A stretch of 64,000 nucleotides of DNA. Source: Ganoderma boninense. Taxonomy: Eukaryota; Basidiomycota; Agaricomycetes; Polyporales; Polyporaceae. The notes under the pieces are model-generated. The model saw only the letters and a list, made by a program, of their open reading frames with translations, had not been told where the DNA came from and made no database searches. The translations under genes and the position numbers were made by a program. The DNA is taken from the NCBI GenBank assembly GCA_002900995.3, contig CM035304.1, positions 2,512,823 through 2,576,822 of the forward strand. The letters run 5' to 3'. Below, in pieces: positions 1-11,757 of the stretch (position 1 is its first letter; each line of letters begins with the position of its first letter).

Positions 1-547
1 ATTAGGAGCCATCAGTTACCTGTAATTATGGTTTAAAGTAATAAGACCGACCTCGTGAACGCTTTGAAGCAGACCCATCGCCAATCCTTGACGTCTTACG
101 TTTAGACCCAGCTTTTCCGACGCCAGCAAGCTCTGGATCCTCAGTGCGAGCCAAATACTAAAAATGAATTGAGTAACAACTCCACCCAAAAGAACCCTAA
201 GCTTACTTGTCCAACGTTGATATACAGTTCTACGCTAAATGCGTATGGCTTAGAATTCCCCTTATTTTTAGCTCGTTGGGTGTGCTTCGGAAGGACGATG
301 TACGTGTCACGGTATTCCGGCGCGCTGTAAGTCTGATACCATTGAGCGATGGTCATAACAAGGTTGTCTGTGGGAAAGACGAAGTTGTTGGGAGCGCGTA
401 GACTTGTTTCCTCCCTAGGTGAAGACATCAATGTATAATCAGCTTACTAGAGAAAGGACACATACTCCAGTAGCAATGCGGAGTACATTTCCGTCCAACG
501 TCCGTTCACCTCCTTGACGATCCTAGATCTAAGAGCTATCCCAAATG

Positions 548-905
548 TTAAGAGAGAGCACGCAGGTATGGGAGACGTGACATACCCAGCATAGTGTGCA
601 GTTCCGGAAAAGATATAACTCCAGTACCGAGCATCGGATCAACTTGTTTTGTACAATCGCTCCGACGACACTCGTAGTATATGGTACAAAAGTTTGCCTG
701 CGACCTCTGGGAGGGCGATCCAATCCCCTGAGCCGTGCGAATAGCTTGCAACTCCTGCATCGAAGTCGCGATCCTGACAGAATTGTGCGCATCGTTGTTT
801 GAAGACTTGTTCATCTTGTTTATGAGATCGATGTGCCGACGCTGGGCTCCTCTCTCGCGATCTTGATCAGTTAGTCCGCTTTCATAGTTAGCTGTAGTGG
901 TCGAG
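548..905 (-). other. coding-like stretch downstream of the Cys-rich gene
   Basis: A minus-strand frame stays open through this segment and reads as a hydrophilic peptide with two Cys near the end (YECRRSDC). It overlaps the 3' side of the 906-1281 gene in another frame. It could be a downstream exon of an unresolved gene or a chance open frame. No splice model convinced me. Confidence 0.2.
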
Positions 906-1281
906 TCAGTGCACAGCACCCGCATACTCGTACGAGGGCAAAGAAAGGAACGCACCCGCACGACGACATGTTCCACAAGGATCTGTTACCACAGTGCCGC
1001 ACACGCCACACTCGCCGCATTGCACATAGGTATCCTGTACGAGACGTCAGTGGAAGTCCTCGTCGACATTTCGAAAGCGAACTCACCCGAATCTCGCTCT
1101 TGGCCGTCTCGCTGAGATCCGGATTCTGCAACTTTACACACATCAAGCATAGTTGACCACCAGACTCCATTCGAGGAAAGATTGTTTGGCAACCATTGTT
1201 GACGTTTTGGTTACCGCCGCAGGCGTCCGTGTTGGTGAGGGGCCGATAATACACTGGAGGACGACGATATGCGGAAGCCAT
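906..1281 (-). CDS. small Cys-rich protein, two exons (hypothetical)
   Basis: Two exons read cleanly on the minus strand. Exon 1 is 1281-1087 (65 codons, ATG start). A 52-nt intron from GTGAGT to TACAG follows, and exon 2 is 1034-906. The product is 107 residues with no stop or phase conflict. The C-terminal half has paired CxxC motifs (CGECGVCG, then DPCGTCRR), and exon 1 carries a CLMC pair, so a zinc-binding fold is likely. I do not recognise a named family. No membrane segment or signal peptide is visible. Function is unknown; the paired CxxC layout would suit a protein- or nucleic-acid-binding adaptor, but that is inference. Confidence 0.6.
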
Positions 1282-1504
1282 GGTCTCGACGGATGATAGT
1301 GAACGAGTTGGAAGATGGCGCGAGAGGACGGTGCGAGACGGTGCGAGAGGACGGTGCGGGTGACGTCTTTCGCAGTCGGGTGGCTGGCTCCATTTATCAT
1401 CATCTGTGAGTGAATGGCCTCGATTTCGACAGGATTGACTCCGCTCACGCTAGATGGCGGAATGAGTCCAGCCCTCTAGCAGGAGTCGCATTCACCCAAT
1501 GATA

Positions 1505-1640
1505 CGTTGCGGTACCGATGACAGTCAACACGAATAGGTCGAGTGTCGGGCACTGATAGAGCAACGCAGACGGTACCGAACTGTGCCGATGCAGGCGGCA
1601 CCGAGGAGGGCCGATGCAAGCGGTACCGAAGTAAACCCTG
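1505..1640. repeat. imperfect short tandem repeat around GCGGTACCGA
   Basis: Variants of GCGGTACCGA / GCGGCACCGA recur at roughly 30-nt spacing, joined by GCCGATGCA. This is an imperfect minisatellite without an obvious gene. Confidence 0.45.
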
Positions 1641-1919
1641 TCGCAGAGGTGGCAGAGAGCATGCCGAGCATGACTAGTAGGATGTGTATGCGAAGTATGG
1701 CATTTTTGAAGGCCGAGATTTGAGCCTTCAACATTTGAACGACGGGCTAAAGCGGCCAGAGGCAAACGGCAGTGCGGGTAATGCTCCGTCACCTCCGGAC
1801 ATATAATGGAGGCTTGTGATGAAATTGCTCACCAATACTTCATCCCTCCTTCGGCATTTCCGCTCTCTCCCCCGCTTGGACCAATCAATCTGACCTGATG
1901 CAAGGTACCGTAGTCAGAT

Positions 1920-2357
1920 ATGAGACTCATGAGGAAACGACTAACCCAGGCATCCAACCAAGCTGAGGACCGTGAATGTAAACGAGACGGCGGTGTTTCG
2001 CGCAACAACCTTGACAGGTGCGCAGGAATACAGGAGGGTAAGTCTTTGCTTCATTTCACTTCACCGGCTGCCTTACCCCAGGAAGGAGCCGATTCTGCCC
2101 AGATCACCGATACTCACCCCGAAAGGAACTTGAAGAGGGCGCGAACCTCATCTTTAGGGGAACAGATCGACAACGGTGTCATTCACAATGGAAAGACCTA
2201 CGCGAACAACTTGCACCTCCTCCTACAACTGGACTACATGTCAGGAGGCCTGACGGACAAAGAGCTGTCAGCGATATTGTGCAGGTGCACATCTTGTAAC
2301 AAGATATTCACAAAACACGCCTTTTATTTGTACCATACACATAGCTGTTCGGCCTGA
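1920..2357 (+). CDS. hypothetical protein with C-terminal C2HC-like motif
   Basis: An uninterrupted 145-codon frame starts at ATG 1920. The N-terminal half is hydrophilic. The C-terminus has CRCTSC followed about a dozen residues later by H-x2-H-x3-C (YLYHTHSC), which fits a small zinc-binding C2HC element. A GTAAGT...CCCCAG pair inside the frame (about 2039-2082, 44 nt) could be an intron, but removing it destroys the zinc-like end, so I prefer the unspliced reading. It stands alone between the Cys-rich gene and the left arm of the large inverted repeat. Family unknown. Confidence 0.4.
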   Translation: MRLMRKRLTQASNQAEDRECKRDGGVSRNNLDRCAGIQEGKSLLHFTSPAALPQEGADSAQITDTHPERNLKRARTSSLGEQIDNGVIHNGKTYANNLHLLLQLDYMSGGLTDKELSAILCRCTSCNKIFTKHAFYLYHTHSCSA

Positions 2358-2487
2358 GCTTAAATGTATGCAGCAACGACGAGTTTTGTCGGATCTAAAT
2401 TGGTGGTGAAGGCCGGAGGCCTAGTAATTGGAATGGACAGGTAAGACAGTGCTGAGAAGGGGCCGGGACGCAAGTACGTTGTGTGTG

Positions 2488-3347
2488 CCACGCCATCAGT
2501 TGCGAGCGCCCATGGTCACATCCCTTCGACCACGACGACGGTCGTCAACAACTCGTCGACTGGTGTCCTCCCGTTGTGATCGTCGCCTCAAGGCCTCAAG
2601 CTCAAGGCTCGCCTGGATGCTGTTGCTGCCCCCTGCCTCTTGGAAAGCAACGATGGTCGGTCGCTGACCCCTCACGGTTCGTCTATGTATACTTCAGTGC
2701 CTGCCGCCACTGACCATTGAACTGAAGGGACGACATATGCGTCCGAGTTTTGACGGATTGCTGCCACATCGGGTGCCATTTGCGAGGTCGAGATTCAAGC
2801 CGCGAAGCAGCGGCTGGAGGGCTCTCCGACCACCACTGGCGACATCTCCAACTCTGGAATGCTGGGCGATGCGCCTTTTACTGCACGGCGCGGAAAGGTT
2901 GCGGTGTTAGACGGTCTGGGGATGCAAGTGAGTCTAACTTATCTGTTCCCTTATTTCTGAGCTGCCAGAGGCATATCGGGCTGTACGGGTTGCTTCGTTC
3001 GGCGAAGTTGCGAAGACGTGTGCAGGGCGACGGTTGACTGGGAGCCTCGGTTCTACCACGCGTCCTGCGTGGGTGCTGGACGTCGTGTAGGGTCCGCGCG
3101 TGAGGCAATGGTCGGCGGCTCTGGCTCCACTGCCAGCTGCCCGCCGGCGATCCTCTGGGTCGCTTGTCTGCCGCTACTGGCTGGCTGGCTGGGGCCCCGC
3201 GGACTGTTTACGGACGTGCTGCACGGGTGCTGGACGTCGTGCAGGGATCCGGGCGTGGGGCGATGGCCAGGAGCGCGACGGTCGAGGCTTTGCGCGTCCT
3301 GCACAGGTGCTGGACGTCGTGTAGGGTCCGCGCGCGAGGCAATGGTC
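2488..3347 (+). repeat. left arm of a large inverted repeat (partner 23744-24603)
   Basis: This segment is the reverse complement of 23744-24603. Matching positions add up to 27091 along most of the arm, so almost no indels separate the copies. The arm contains broken coding-like stretches (for example a frame around 2770-2935 ending at a GTGAGT donor after GLGMQ), probably a gene or element fragment. Its inner end has about 1.2 copies of a 233-bp unit containing ACGACGTCCAGCACC (minus sense). Confidence 0.9.
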
Positions 3348-4399
3348 GGCCGCTCCCGCTGGCGCTGTTGGCCGCTGAACATTCTTGTGCTGTCCAGGTG
3401 TTCACAATTTCACTAATGGTCGTGTGTGAATGTTCTACATCTGCGTAGCCATCGTCCTGAGTTTGATGCAATTTACCGGCACACTACTGGTGGCACACAT
3501 ATCCGGATTCGTGTCGCGCATTAGCCCTGTAGTGATTCACTTCTGATGTGCATAGCGTTTGTGCTATGTCTAATTTCTGGTGGTAGGCCTCGCTGGCATG
3601 GGTGTCGGTCTGATCCTGATCTGAACAACTCTGCGCATAGTTTTGCGATTCCAACCTGTTCGTAACTGGCTGTCGACAATCTCAGCCATCTCCATTTGCC
3701 CTTTACAGATTCACACCGCCGGTTGTTTCTCTTCCAACACCATTGGATTGGCTACACCATCGCGCGCAGCCAGCTTGGTTTGTTTGAGCCCAGGCCTGGG
3801 CGTTGCGGTCGACGCCTTCAAACCCTCCGGTGTTGTTGGGACCTCTATTTCGTCAGACGTGCACGGCTACTTTCGTCTGTAGTTCCGCAACATTCAGTAG
3901 GCCTCTGTTGAAAGTATAGTTCATTCCGTATGGATGCGATTACATGTTTTAGATAGGTGTTTGTCACATTCAATTTCTTACCTTCCCGGGCGAGGATATG
4001 ATGGGTCGGAGCGAGCAGACTCTCGTTAAGCCGGTGCTCTTTCCATGAGTTCGTACTTCTGAACACATGCTTGACATCAGTTGTAGTGCGAAGCTGACGC
4101 GCCGTGGGCGGGGAATGAGGGTGTGGACCGAGGAGGCAAAAGGGACAATACTGCCTTGATCCCACGTCGGCATGAAGCACATACAAGTGTCCTATATAAT
4201 TGAGAGGACTGATGACGTTGCTACGCGGGACCAGAGAGAGAATGAAGGTGGCAAGGGGAGATGAAGGAGCGTGGAGGGTAGGGGAGAGAGAAGCACGGTC
4301 CAGGGTCCGGGTGCGGCATCTGTGGACTCTAACACGATGGCGGGGACATTACAGTCGTGTTTCTAAGCAACACGATCCGGTCACCTTACGCTGGTCACA
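3348..4399. other. no convincing gene
   Basis: Only short overlapping frames without family resemblance. Nothing supportable seen. Confidence 0.5.
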
Positions 4400-5943
4400 T
4401 TAAAGACGAGCACGGAGAACATCAACAATTGCCGAAAATATCACCCAGGCGTTGGGCAAAGTAATGCAGGGATGACCAAGATCTTCGTACGCTCCATCAG
4501 CCAAGGCCTGAAACTCTGGGGTCACAAATTGGTATGCTCTTTGCCGAGCCTCCTCGCCTCCTATCTGGTCCCGTAACTCTTGAATCAGGTCCCTGCACAC
4601 GTTGACCCGACAATCCCTCGCAGTGGGGCGGGCGTCTGTGGGACAAGTCCAGATATGGACGGGGGATGCACCAGATGGAAGGTCCTTCTCCTTCTGTCGA
4701 CGGACAGTGTGGTTGTTCCAGTATTCCCGATATTCATCCAGGCGCTCCTGGACTAACGGTGGCCACAACCAGTTGAACGTTTTCCTAATAGATGTCGATG
4801 TTAGGTACGGTTATTCATACCAGCTTTTAGAGCTCACACGTGTAGTGGATCGTTGGGGTTGTATATGGCCGCCCCGCTCATAATCACATCCCGAATATTG
4901 TGTCCTTCACCCTCACGGAGCCACAGCCAGAAACCCTCGATAGGTGTGTTATGCTTGCTTTGCACTTGGAGCCAAGGTTTGAATTCATCTTCCGGTATTT
5001 CTGGTGCCGCATCCCGCCTGGAAACCAAAGACAAAAGACAGGAGGGGTAAGTCAAGGAACCCAAGAAGCCCCAAAGCTCGTACCGTAGCAATGTCTGAAA
5101 CTCAATCATTTTACCGGTTTCTGAACCCTTATCGCTAACTACGGTCATCGGGACAGCTGGCGAGCATTGAACCATGGCACAGAAAAATGATTCAGGCTGA
5201 CATACCACCGTGGGCTTCGGCGAAATCAAGATGAAGGTGGGCACAGGTGGACGCGAGGCGCACATTCGGCAGGACCACGAGGACCAGGACATACCCGCCC
5301 CACAGATCTCTGTAGGCGTAGATCGGTAACCCCACCGTGCCCATACGAAGAGCTTGTGAGGACAATTTCTCGTGACCATCCACGTGCACTTGGTGCATTG
5401 GACCAATGCAGTCCAAGGGAACACGAGGGATTTGCCTCCGGGACCTTCCCGGGCAGCGGGTATCGAACTCGTGCTCAAAATGATCGTGCAAAATTGTCCT
5501 CAATCCATCCCTAACGCACCTTAAGTGGACGGCTCACCATAGAGAACAGCACACACTACTTACCGACTAATTGCGATACCAGCATTTGCCAACCGTTGTC
5601 GCACTTGGGCGACGCCCCAGCGCCCTTGAATGTCGCTCTGCTTGAGGTCCATAACGGCTTGGAGACGTTTTACCGGGTCTATGGAGCGACTTTGGCCACG
5701 AACAGTGGGAACTCCGAGACGGGTTCGTAGTTTGTACATTGATACACGGCTACGTTCAATGGGTTGCAAGTGGAGGTCAGCATGCGAAGCCCCGCTCCCA
5801 TCAAAGGTACTACGCACCCCATTGGACACCCCACTGCCCGAAGCCTTGCGAGCTGCTCATCGACGGTCAACCCCGCTCCATCCCTCTCGCGATTGAATTG
5901 CTGGAATAGCTTTCTGAGGGCGGCATCGTCGAGAGGAAGTACT
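4400..5943 (-). CDS. integrase core (DDE) domain protein, multi-exon
   Basis: This looks like the agaricomycete integrase-core family (rve-like DDE fold). From N to C there is a helix-turn-helix-like part (about 5810-5570), an integrase core with HVDGHEKL (first Asp), VVSDKGSE (second Asp) and TPIEGFW (Glu), then the conserved tail FNWLWPPLV, YWNNHTVRRQ and LPSG. The DDE triad looks intact. At least four short introns are visible: about 5568-5505 (GTAAGT), about 5203-5155 (GTATGT...CCAG), about 5090-5025 and about 4847-4792 (GTGTGA...ATTAG). The 5' end is unresolved, because an acceptor-like GTTAG precedes the first readable exon. Family members are usually treated as transposon-derived. I see no terminal repeats, so it may be an orphan or a domesticated gene. 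Confidence 0.75.
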
Positions 5944-7725
5944 AACGGAGAGCATCAGCTTCCCGAACGGGCCTTTGAGGTGAACTTCGCTGGACACTTG
6001 CCAAGTTTGCCTCCATGTTGGTTATTGCCCGTCGCGTTGCCCATTGGATACAGACGTGTGGAGTGGAAAAAGCGAGTACAAACAGTCAAACCGAAGGATG
6101 AAACAGAGAACGATGACGAATCACCCTCACCACGTTAGCTTAAGTATGTCAGTGGGAACAAAGAAGGATGAGAGTGTGTTGTCAGCACAGCCATTCTTAC
6201 CAACCGGCGACCGGCCGCCACTGCAGCTGGATGACTCGTGCTGGATGGCACGGATAATGCTGACGGTCCCGTGGGTCAAACATTGATCAGAATTCCACAG
6301 TCGTCCCAACTTGTCGACTAATGCCAAGCACACATTGTTCAATCACCGGTGCAGGAACCTTACACAGGATAAACTCGGATGAGAATCGATCGTATCATTA
6401 TCAGCCGCTGCCAGTGGACCTTCATTGGCACCGTCAATGCCTGTAGCTACTAATCATTGAGACTCGTGGAGAGCTCAGGGATATTGCGAGACGAGGTCCG
6501 GGACGTTACGTTGCTCGACAAGGTTTCGAATTGAAGCCGTTTCACCGTTTCACCGGCGTCTATCAAATCATCAATGAACCAACCACTCTCCAGCGCTCTG
6601 GCCGACGAGGCTGCAAACAGCCGCAAACCTCTCGATGTTTTGCCTGCCGCTACAAAATCACTTCGAGCTGAAGTATGCTCTGAAGTTTGTTGGAGGCCCA
6701 AGGGCAACGCCGTCAGAACATAGAATTTCCAGTGTGGTCGCTCTCCATGGGGCGTGTATAGTGTAGATGTAGATCGCTTAACGACTGCGCGCAATCGGCG
6801 ACTTACTCGCCGCTCTAAAGCGCCGGGAAAGCGCATTCTCGCGTCCTGGTGCGCTAAGTCCTCCCCTTACCCCGTCGCCGTTATGTCCACCAAAGCCCTC
6901 GTTATCGAGTATGTATATGCCTAGTAATCAGCATCGCATGGACTTTCCCCGAGTCTCCTGGCCCTCCCTGAGGTCGGGGAGAGGTCTCAGCGCTGGCGGG
7001 CCGGACAGTTGGGCCGTCTGGGCCTGTGGATCGCTTAGAGAAAAATCAAGCGCTTTCTCGATTATCCTCGTAAGCGTCCGGTTACCCCCTTAAGCGTTCT
7101 ACGTAGATTCCATAGTGCGTAGAACCACATTGGAAAAGGGCACGCAGACTCAGTACAACAAAAACAAACCATTTGATCAGGCAACCTTTCCGCCGGCGCG
7201 GCCGGCACTTCCGAGTTGGCACACTTCGGTAGATGCTTTCAGTTTGTCAGCGAGGCGGGATGAATGATAGAGCCGAGCCACCAGGGGATGCCGCTACCCG
7301 TCGTCCGGTGAAGTTCCGGTGAATGTGAACGAGCCGGCATGAGCGCAACGCTGCAACATGAACGCGAGATCGCTAGCTGAGCGGGGCTATCATGGCCAGA
7401 CAAATCCCATTGCGACTACATAATGAGCAGCACTACGCCCTGCTAGGCGAGGAGGTGCCAGTAGAAACCCTGAATGCTAGATGCACGCGCGCCGACGAGA
7501 ATGTCGAGAAGGGTCGCCGACAATACTGGTGTATAGAACTAAACAAGTTGCGCAAGGCTGAATGTCACCCAAGAAGCTCATATTGTCTTCCATTGAAAAT
7601 CTCTTCGGGCGGCACGGTCGTGGAACGTGAGGAAATGCAGACTTTCAATCAAAAAGACCCACTGGAGACTGGCAGCTTGTTACAGAGGGTCTGTAAAACG
7701 TACTCGAAGACGTATTAACGACGTC
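5944..7725. other. gene-poor stretch with two weak open frames
   Basis: A minus-strand frame at 6836-6450 (128 codons) and a plus-strand frame at 7392-7718 (108 codons, ATG) are the longest. Neither shows a motif or splice pattern I recognise. They may be chance frames. Confidence 0.3.
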
Positions 7726-8148
7726 GGATGCAAGGCTCGGACGAACGGACAGGAGCCAACCTGCGTCGACGTCCGGCCCCCCCTCACGCCCTACCCCCTT
7801 CCGCAAGTCGGCAGCAACCGGGGCATCTCCCTGTTGCGAGGCTGTCGGGCGAGAACCGATCGAGCTGGAGGCCGCCATGAATCAGAGCGCTCCCGGGGCG
7901 AAGGTAGTTTGAACTCACGATGAATCTCCACGTATGTGCTGCCACTACACTCCAACTACGATCATGAGGCTTCGTGCCTCTCGAAGACGGCGGGAGCTAG
8001 GTGTGCGTGAGCCGGGACACAAAGTCGTCGGCATGATTTAGGGGCGAGCACAAAGCTGGCTCCGAGAGATGATATTCGAGGGGAGAGCGGGCCTGGGAGA
8101 TACTGCGTGTCGAGGTATTCAGTTGCGACGCGCATGTTGTAGAACCTC
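7726..8148 (+). repeat. dispersed direct repeat, copy 1 (copy 2 at 30196-30615)
   Basis: About 420 bp match 30196-30615 in the same orientation with only a few substitutions and 1-nt indels. It starts at GGATGCAAGGCTCGGACGAAC-like sequence and ends at AGAACCTC. No terminal repeats or target duplications were found at its edges. Confidence 0.9.
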
Positions 8149-8451
8149 TTCGGAAGGGCTGGTACAAGCACTGCTTTGTGAAGAGGAGATTGTGGCGAAG
8201 ATCCTGTAAGCCCTATTTGACCTGAGCATGATCAGGAACTCACGATGACATGCACGGCAATGAGCTAGGTGCTCCACACCCTGGCTCGCCATCTAGACTA
8301 TTGTTACGCACAGCTCAGGGCCAACACACAACGGAATTGGTTGATAGAAGAGCACACTGGAATAAAACTTGGTACGTACAATTGGCTGCATCGACCTCAG
8401 CGGGAGATTTCATTGGACCCGTAATCCCACCCATTTATCACCACCCTCTCC

Positions 8452-8640
8452 AAGATCGGAGAACTCCATCATGTCCGATCCGTTGGGGTAGGACCAATCA
8501 AGGAAGATGTTCTAATACCGGGGCCACTGTTTATTTCAGAATTTGTCAGAATCCATATCGAGAAGAAGTATGAAGAGGATATCACCAGCGAGGTTATTAT
8601 TATTATTATTATTCTCACGTCACAACCTGACAGAACACAA
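8452..8640 (+). other. coding-like exon with an (ATT)n tract
   Basis: After a CTCCAAG acceptor-like site, one plus frame reads as a natural protein segment (motifs GELHHVRSVGVG, PGPLFISEFV, IEKKYEEDITSEV). It runs into an ATT microsatellite that would encode poly-isoleucine unless spliced out. The segment looks like one exon of a decayed or unresolved gene. Family unknown. Confidence 0.35.
8594..8613. repeat. (ATT)n microsatellite
   Basis: A run of TTA/ATT triplets, perfect over about 20 nt. Confidence 0.9.
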
Positions 8641-8769
8641 CGAGTGGTAGATCGTAACAACGTGTGTCCGACAGGACGACTGCTATCCCCGATTCGGTTG
8701 ACGGCTCAAAAGCCCGGGGCCCACGGCAAAGCCAGCGTGTGGGGAGTCGCCCCGACTAAGGCGGGGCGG

Positions 8770-9219
8770 CTAGTCCGAATCCGAATTGCGAGAAATCTCC
8801 GAGGTGCTCGGGGATGGAGAGGGAGGAGACGCGGCACGGAGCGTATGCGTCGTCAGAGTGGGAGAGGGGCGGCGGGCGGCGGTGGCTTCGGGTGCGGGAG
8901 TGTGTGAGTTTTTGCGCCGGAAGGAGGATCGGGATTTGCGTCCAGGGCGGTGGCGCAGGAGGCGTTTGCGGAGAGCGCAAAAGTCGTCATTGGTGAGAGC
9001 ATATTTGTGTCCTCGTGCGCGGAGCGCCTTGATGTAGCGGCACAATCGAGATTTTTGCCTGAACTCATGAGCGAGTCCAAGGAGGGGGAGAAGTTCCACA
9101 TTGAAGGGTTGGGAGCGGGCGTGCCGCTTGAACGCGTGGATCGCGGCCGCCTTTGGCATGTGTGCAGCTGGGTAGCGGGAAGGGTCCGGAAGGCGAGCCC
9201 GGGCACTGTTGTGCCTCAA
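8770..9219 (-). CDS. basic hypothetical protein, 149 residues
   Basis: A GC-rich minus frame of 149 codons. The centre (FRQKSRLCRYIKALRARG, DDFCALRKRLL) reads like an amphipathic helical basic domain, and the C-terminal third is Ser/Thr/Pro-rich and probably disordered. A longer plus frame (8950-9603) overlaps in this GC-rich DNA but lacks any recognisable structure, so I treat it as the shadow. No family assignment. Confidence 0.35.
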   Translation of the reverse strand: MRHNSARARLPDPSRYPAAHMPKAAAIHAFKRHARSQPFNVELLPLLGLAHEFRQKSRLCRYIKALRARGHKYALTNDDFCALRKRLLRHRPGRKSRSSFRRKNSHTPAPEATAARRPSPTLTTHTLRAASPPSPSPSTSEISRNSDSD

Positions 9220-9340
9220 CGCCTGATCTCCGGGAGGAGGGGATCACCGGTCACCAGTGAGGTAGAGAAGGGTAGATGTGACAGAAGGAGCGGTGTCGGG
9301 TGGGCGCTGGCGCAAGCGTCTCCTGAGTCCTCTCGGGATA

Positions 9341-9365
9341 GGTCGGCCGTCCCGCAAAATGACGT
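9341..9365 (+). repeat. inverted repeat, left (partner 10065-10089)
   Basis: GGTCGGCCGTCCCGCAAAAT matches the reverse complement of 10070-10089 with one mismatch. The match extends about 25 bp with two mismatches. The enclosed 750 bp includes the Pol III tRNA-like unit. Confidence 0.7.
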
Positions 9366-9678
9366 AGACGGCGCTTGGGCAGGATTGCGGGCCGTGGCAG
9401 GCCGTGGCTTCTGTGGCGGACAGCGAAGGCGGCGCTTGGCAGCGCGCGATCGATCATCGCTGTCCCGCCCGCCGCCCAAAGGCAGCCGTCGCGTCGGTGC
9501 TGCATTGAGAAAGACACGGTCATGCATGTTTCTACTCATACGTATTGACCTAAAAAATGTGCTCGGCCGCCATGTATATTACTGCTTTATGCCACATGGG
9601 TAATTCTAAGTTGTGTTAAATGGGCATGGACACTGAGCCAAATGTCAATATGTACAAATTAGTTTAGCCGTAGTGTAG

Positions 9679-9764
9679 GGATACATGGTGTAGTGGTCAG
9701 CGTCCCGTCGGAGCTCGCCATGTGTAGGCAGTGTGTTGGTTCGAGGCCGGTCTGACCTGTTTTT
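9679..9764 (+). ncRNA. tRNA-like Pol III unit (degenerate tRNA or SINE head)
   Basis: A consensus A box TGGTGTAGTGG lies at 9686-9696 and an exact B box GGTTCGAGGCC at 9738-9748. A T5 terminator follows at 9760-9764. The A box and flank resemble eukaryotic tRNA-Glu (ATGGTGTAGTGGTCAGC). The T arm can only pair with G-T wobbles and the acceptor stem does not close well, so this is more likely a tRNA pseudogene or SINE-type head than a functional tRNA. Confidence 0.5.
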
Positions 9765-10064
9765 CGTTGAATCGTTTTGCATGATTTCCTGAAGATACAG
9801 CCAATCGTAACTGAGCGAAATTATACAAGAATCTACGCATGTTTTATGTTTTAATTTCACTGCACAGTTCATGTTTGCATGCACACCGTTTTCACCTTGA
9901 ACAAAACTGGGGGCTGCAGAGCGGCGGATACAAATCGGGAAGGGCGGGGGGGCGCGTTCCCACGATATGCATCAACTTCTTGACGCTTCGCGACGTCGAG
10001 AATTCTCTCCGTGACATTGGCACCCGTCCAGAACGTTCCCGGCCCTCTAGGGCGTCAAACAATG

Positions 10065-10089
10065 ACGCCATTTTGTGGGACGGCCGACC
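10065..10089 (-). repeat. inverted repeat, right (partner 9341-9365)
   Basis: Reverse complement of 9341-9365, about 25 bp with two mismatches. Confidence 0.7.
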
Positions 10090-11413
10090 AGCCCCCTCTC
10101 AGTGAATTACGTAACCGCACAGACATTGCGTCCCCGCCGTTCTTCACTTCTGTTGGCTTTCTATCACTGCACTCATGCCTTCACTTGTCACGATCCTCCA
10201 TCTCTGTGGATTTCATTATACCATTTTTTCATCGCCGTCTGAGCTCCGAACTTAACTTCGCTTCCTGCGCTTTCGCTCTCGCAGACATGGAATTCCTCGC
10301 TGCCCGCATTGGTAGTCCTGACGAGACCACCAGACAGATTAAGCAGAGACAAGTACCCGCCAGAGGGCGCAGGATGAGCCGTGACTGAAGGATATCGGGT
10401 TGCAAAGTGAGCTCTTTCACGAGTCGAATACATGGCTAACCGTCTCTTCTCTGTGAGCTACGGAGTCGAGCTCGCGTCCCACCTATACAAGTGATCAATC
10501 CAGAAGGGAGAACAAGCGAAGGTGATTGCTATCCAGCCTCTCCATCGGAGCAAGGCCAGAGAGCGGGGCGGCGTACGGCGCTCAACCATATGGGATCGGT
10601 GTGCTCCCGCCATCGTCACATCGTGCGCACATAGCTGGGCGGACGCAATCAGTTGACGTCCTTGTCAGCCAGCAAGCTTCAACGAGGGCAACAGGTTAGA
10701 AGAGTACATTATAGTTATCTCCGTCGGTGTGGTGAGGTCGCGACCGCTGAAGGAGGGATCTGCAGGAGGTCAGTATGGAGCTGTAAGAAAGGTAGGTAGT
10801 TCTTGTCATGTAGGCGCGTTAAATCTTGATGCGCCGACGCGACATATCTACGCCATAACAATACCCCAGGGAGGGGAGGGGAGTGGACGGATAGTGAGGC
10901 GGAAGGCAGGACAAATCGGGCTAACCAGCGGCAGCATACCTACAAGAACGGCTCGGGTGGCAGCAAGGGCTTGTCGGGCGGAGGTATGTTCATGAAAGTT
11001 CAACGTGCTTGTTGGTGACTTGCATTTGGGTGTTGTACAGCTTCAGCGGACGACATCGGACCGGCTCGCGTGCGGTCAGCCCTCTCTCACGCGGTGGCGC
11101 GGCAGGAACCTTTCGCCTTCTCTCGCGCACCGATCTCGCCTTTTGCTAGGTGAGCCGTCCTTTGTTTGTCTCCTGCCCTTCACACGCTCACTTCGTCATT
11201 TGTTAGTGTCTCCAAACCCTCGAACGTGTGATTCAGCTTCTGATGCCGGACATCCTAATCACTCATGGGTCGAGGAGGAAGCATTCGAACCCGAGGCACG
11301 CCGCGGGCTCCAACGGCAATCCCGGACATGATCTCGGAATGAATAGCTTCCTGCACAGGCTGGCATCGGCTATGCGTGTCTTCTTCAAGTCGTACGAGCA
11401 GCGACGGCTCACC
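10090..11413. other. no convincing gene
   Basis: Several overlapping short frames only; no motif, intron pattern or repeat that I can support. Confidence 0.5.
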
Positions 11414-11757
11414 AGAACGTGAGTCTTACAGCTTATCACGATCAGCAGCTCTGCGACGACTACGTGATCACTGAGGAGTCGTGGTAGGCAACGCTCGCCC
11501 TACAGCAGAAGCTGGTAGAGAAAGGCAGGACACTGCTGGAGCACGCCAGCAGGCCCCTCAGTTTAGAAAGTGGTGCGGCAGCTACAGGGTGGTCAGCGAG
11601 AAACCGCGTCGACGGAACGACCACCCAGTCGCCCGGTGGCAACCACTGGCAGAACGAGGACAACATATCCTACGCAAGACAACAAAACGCGGAACAAGGG
11701 TGGAAGGTGCCTCAGGGACTACACCGACTATATGAGGATGACACAGTGAGATGTCTT
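11414..11757 (+). pseudogene. coding-like segment with in-frame TAG
   Basis: A plus frame reads naturally (DDYVITEESW, a TAG, then ATLALQQKLVEKG, and an Asn/Gln-rich stretch ending RLYEDDTV). Only the TAG interrupts it. Gaps short enough to remove the stop would give introns under 25 nt, so a broken gene is more likely. Family unknown. Confidence 0.25.

Noticed and set aside
8950..9603. 217-codon plus-strand open frame
   Set aside because: It lies in GC-rich DNA opposite a more protein-like minus frame, has no motif, and its length is expected from GC bias.
9679..9764. Functional tRNA-Glu gene
   Set aside because: A and B boxes are good, but the acceptor stem does not pair and the T stem relies on wobble pairs.
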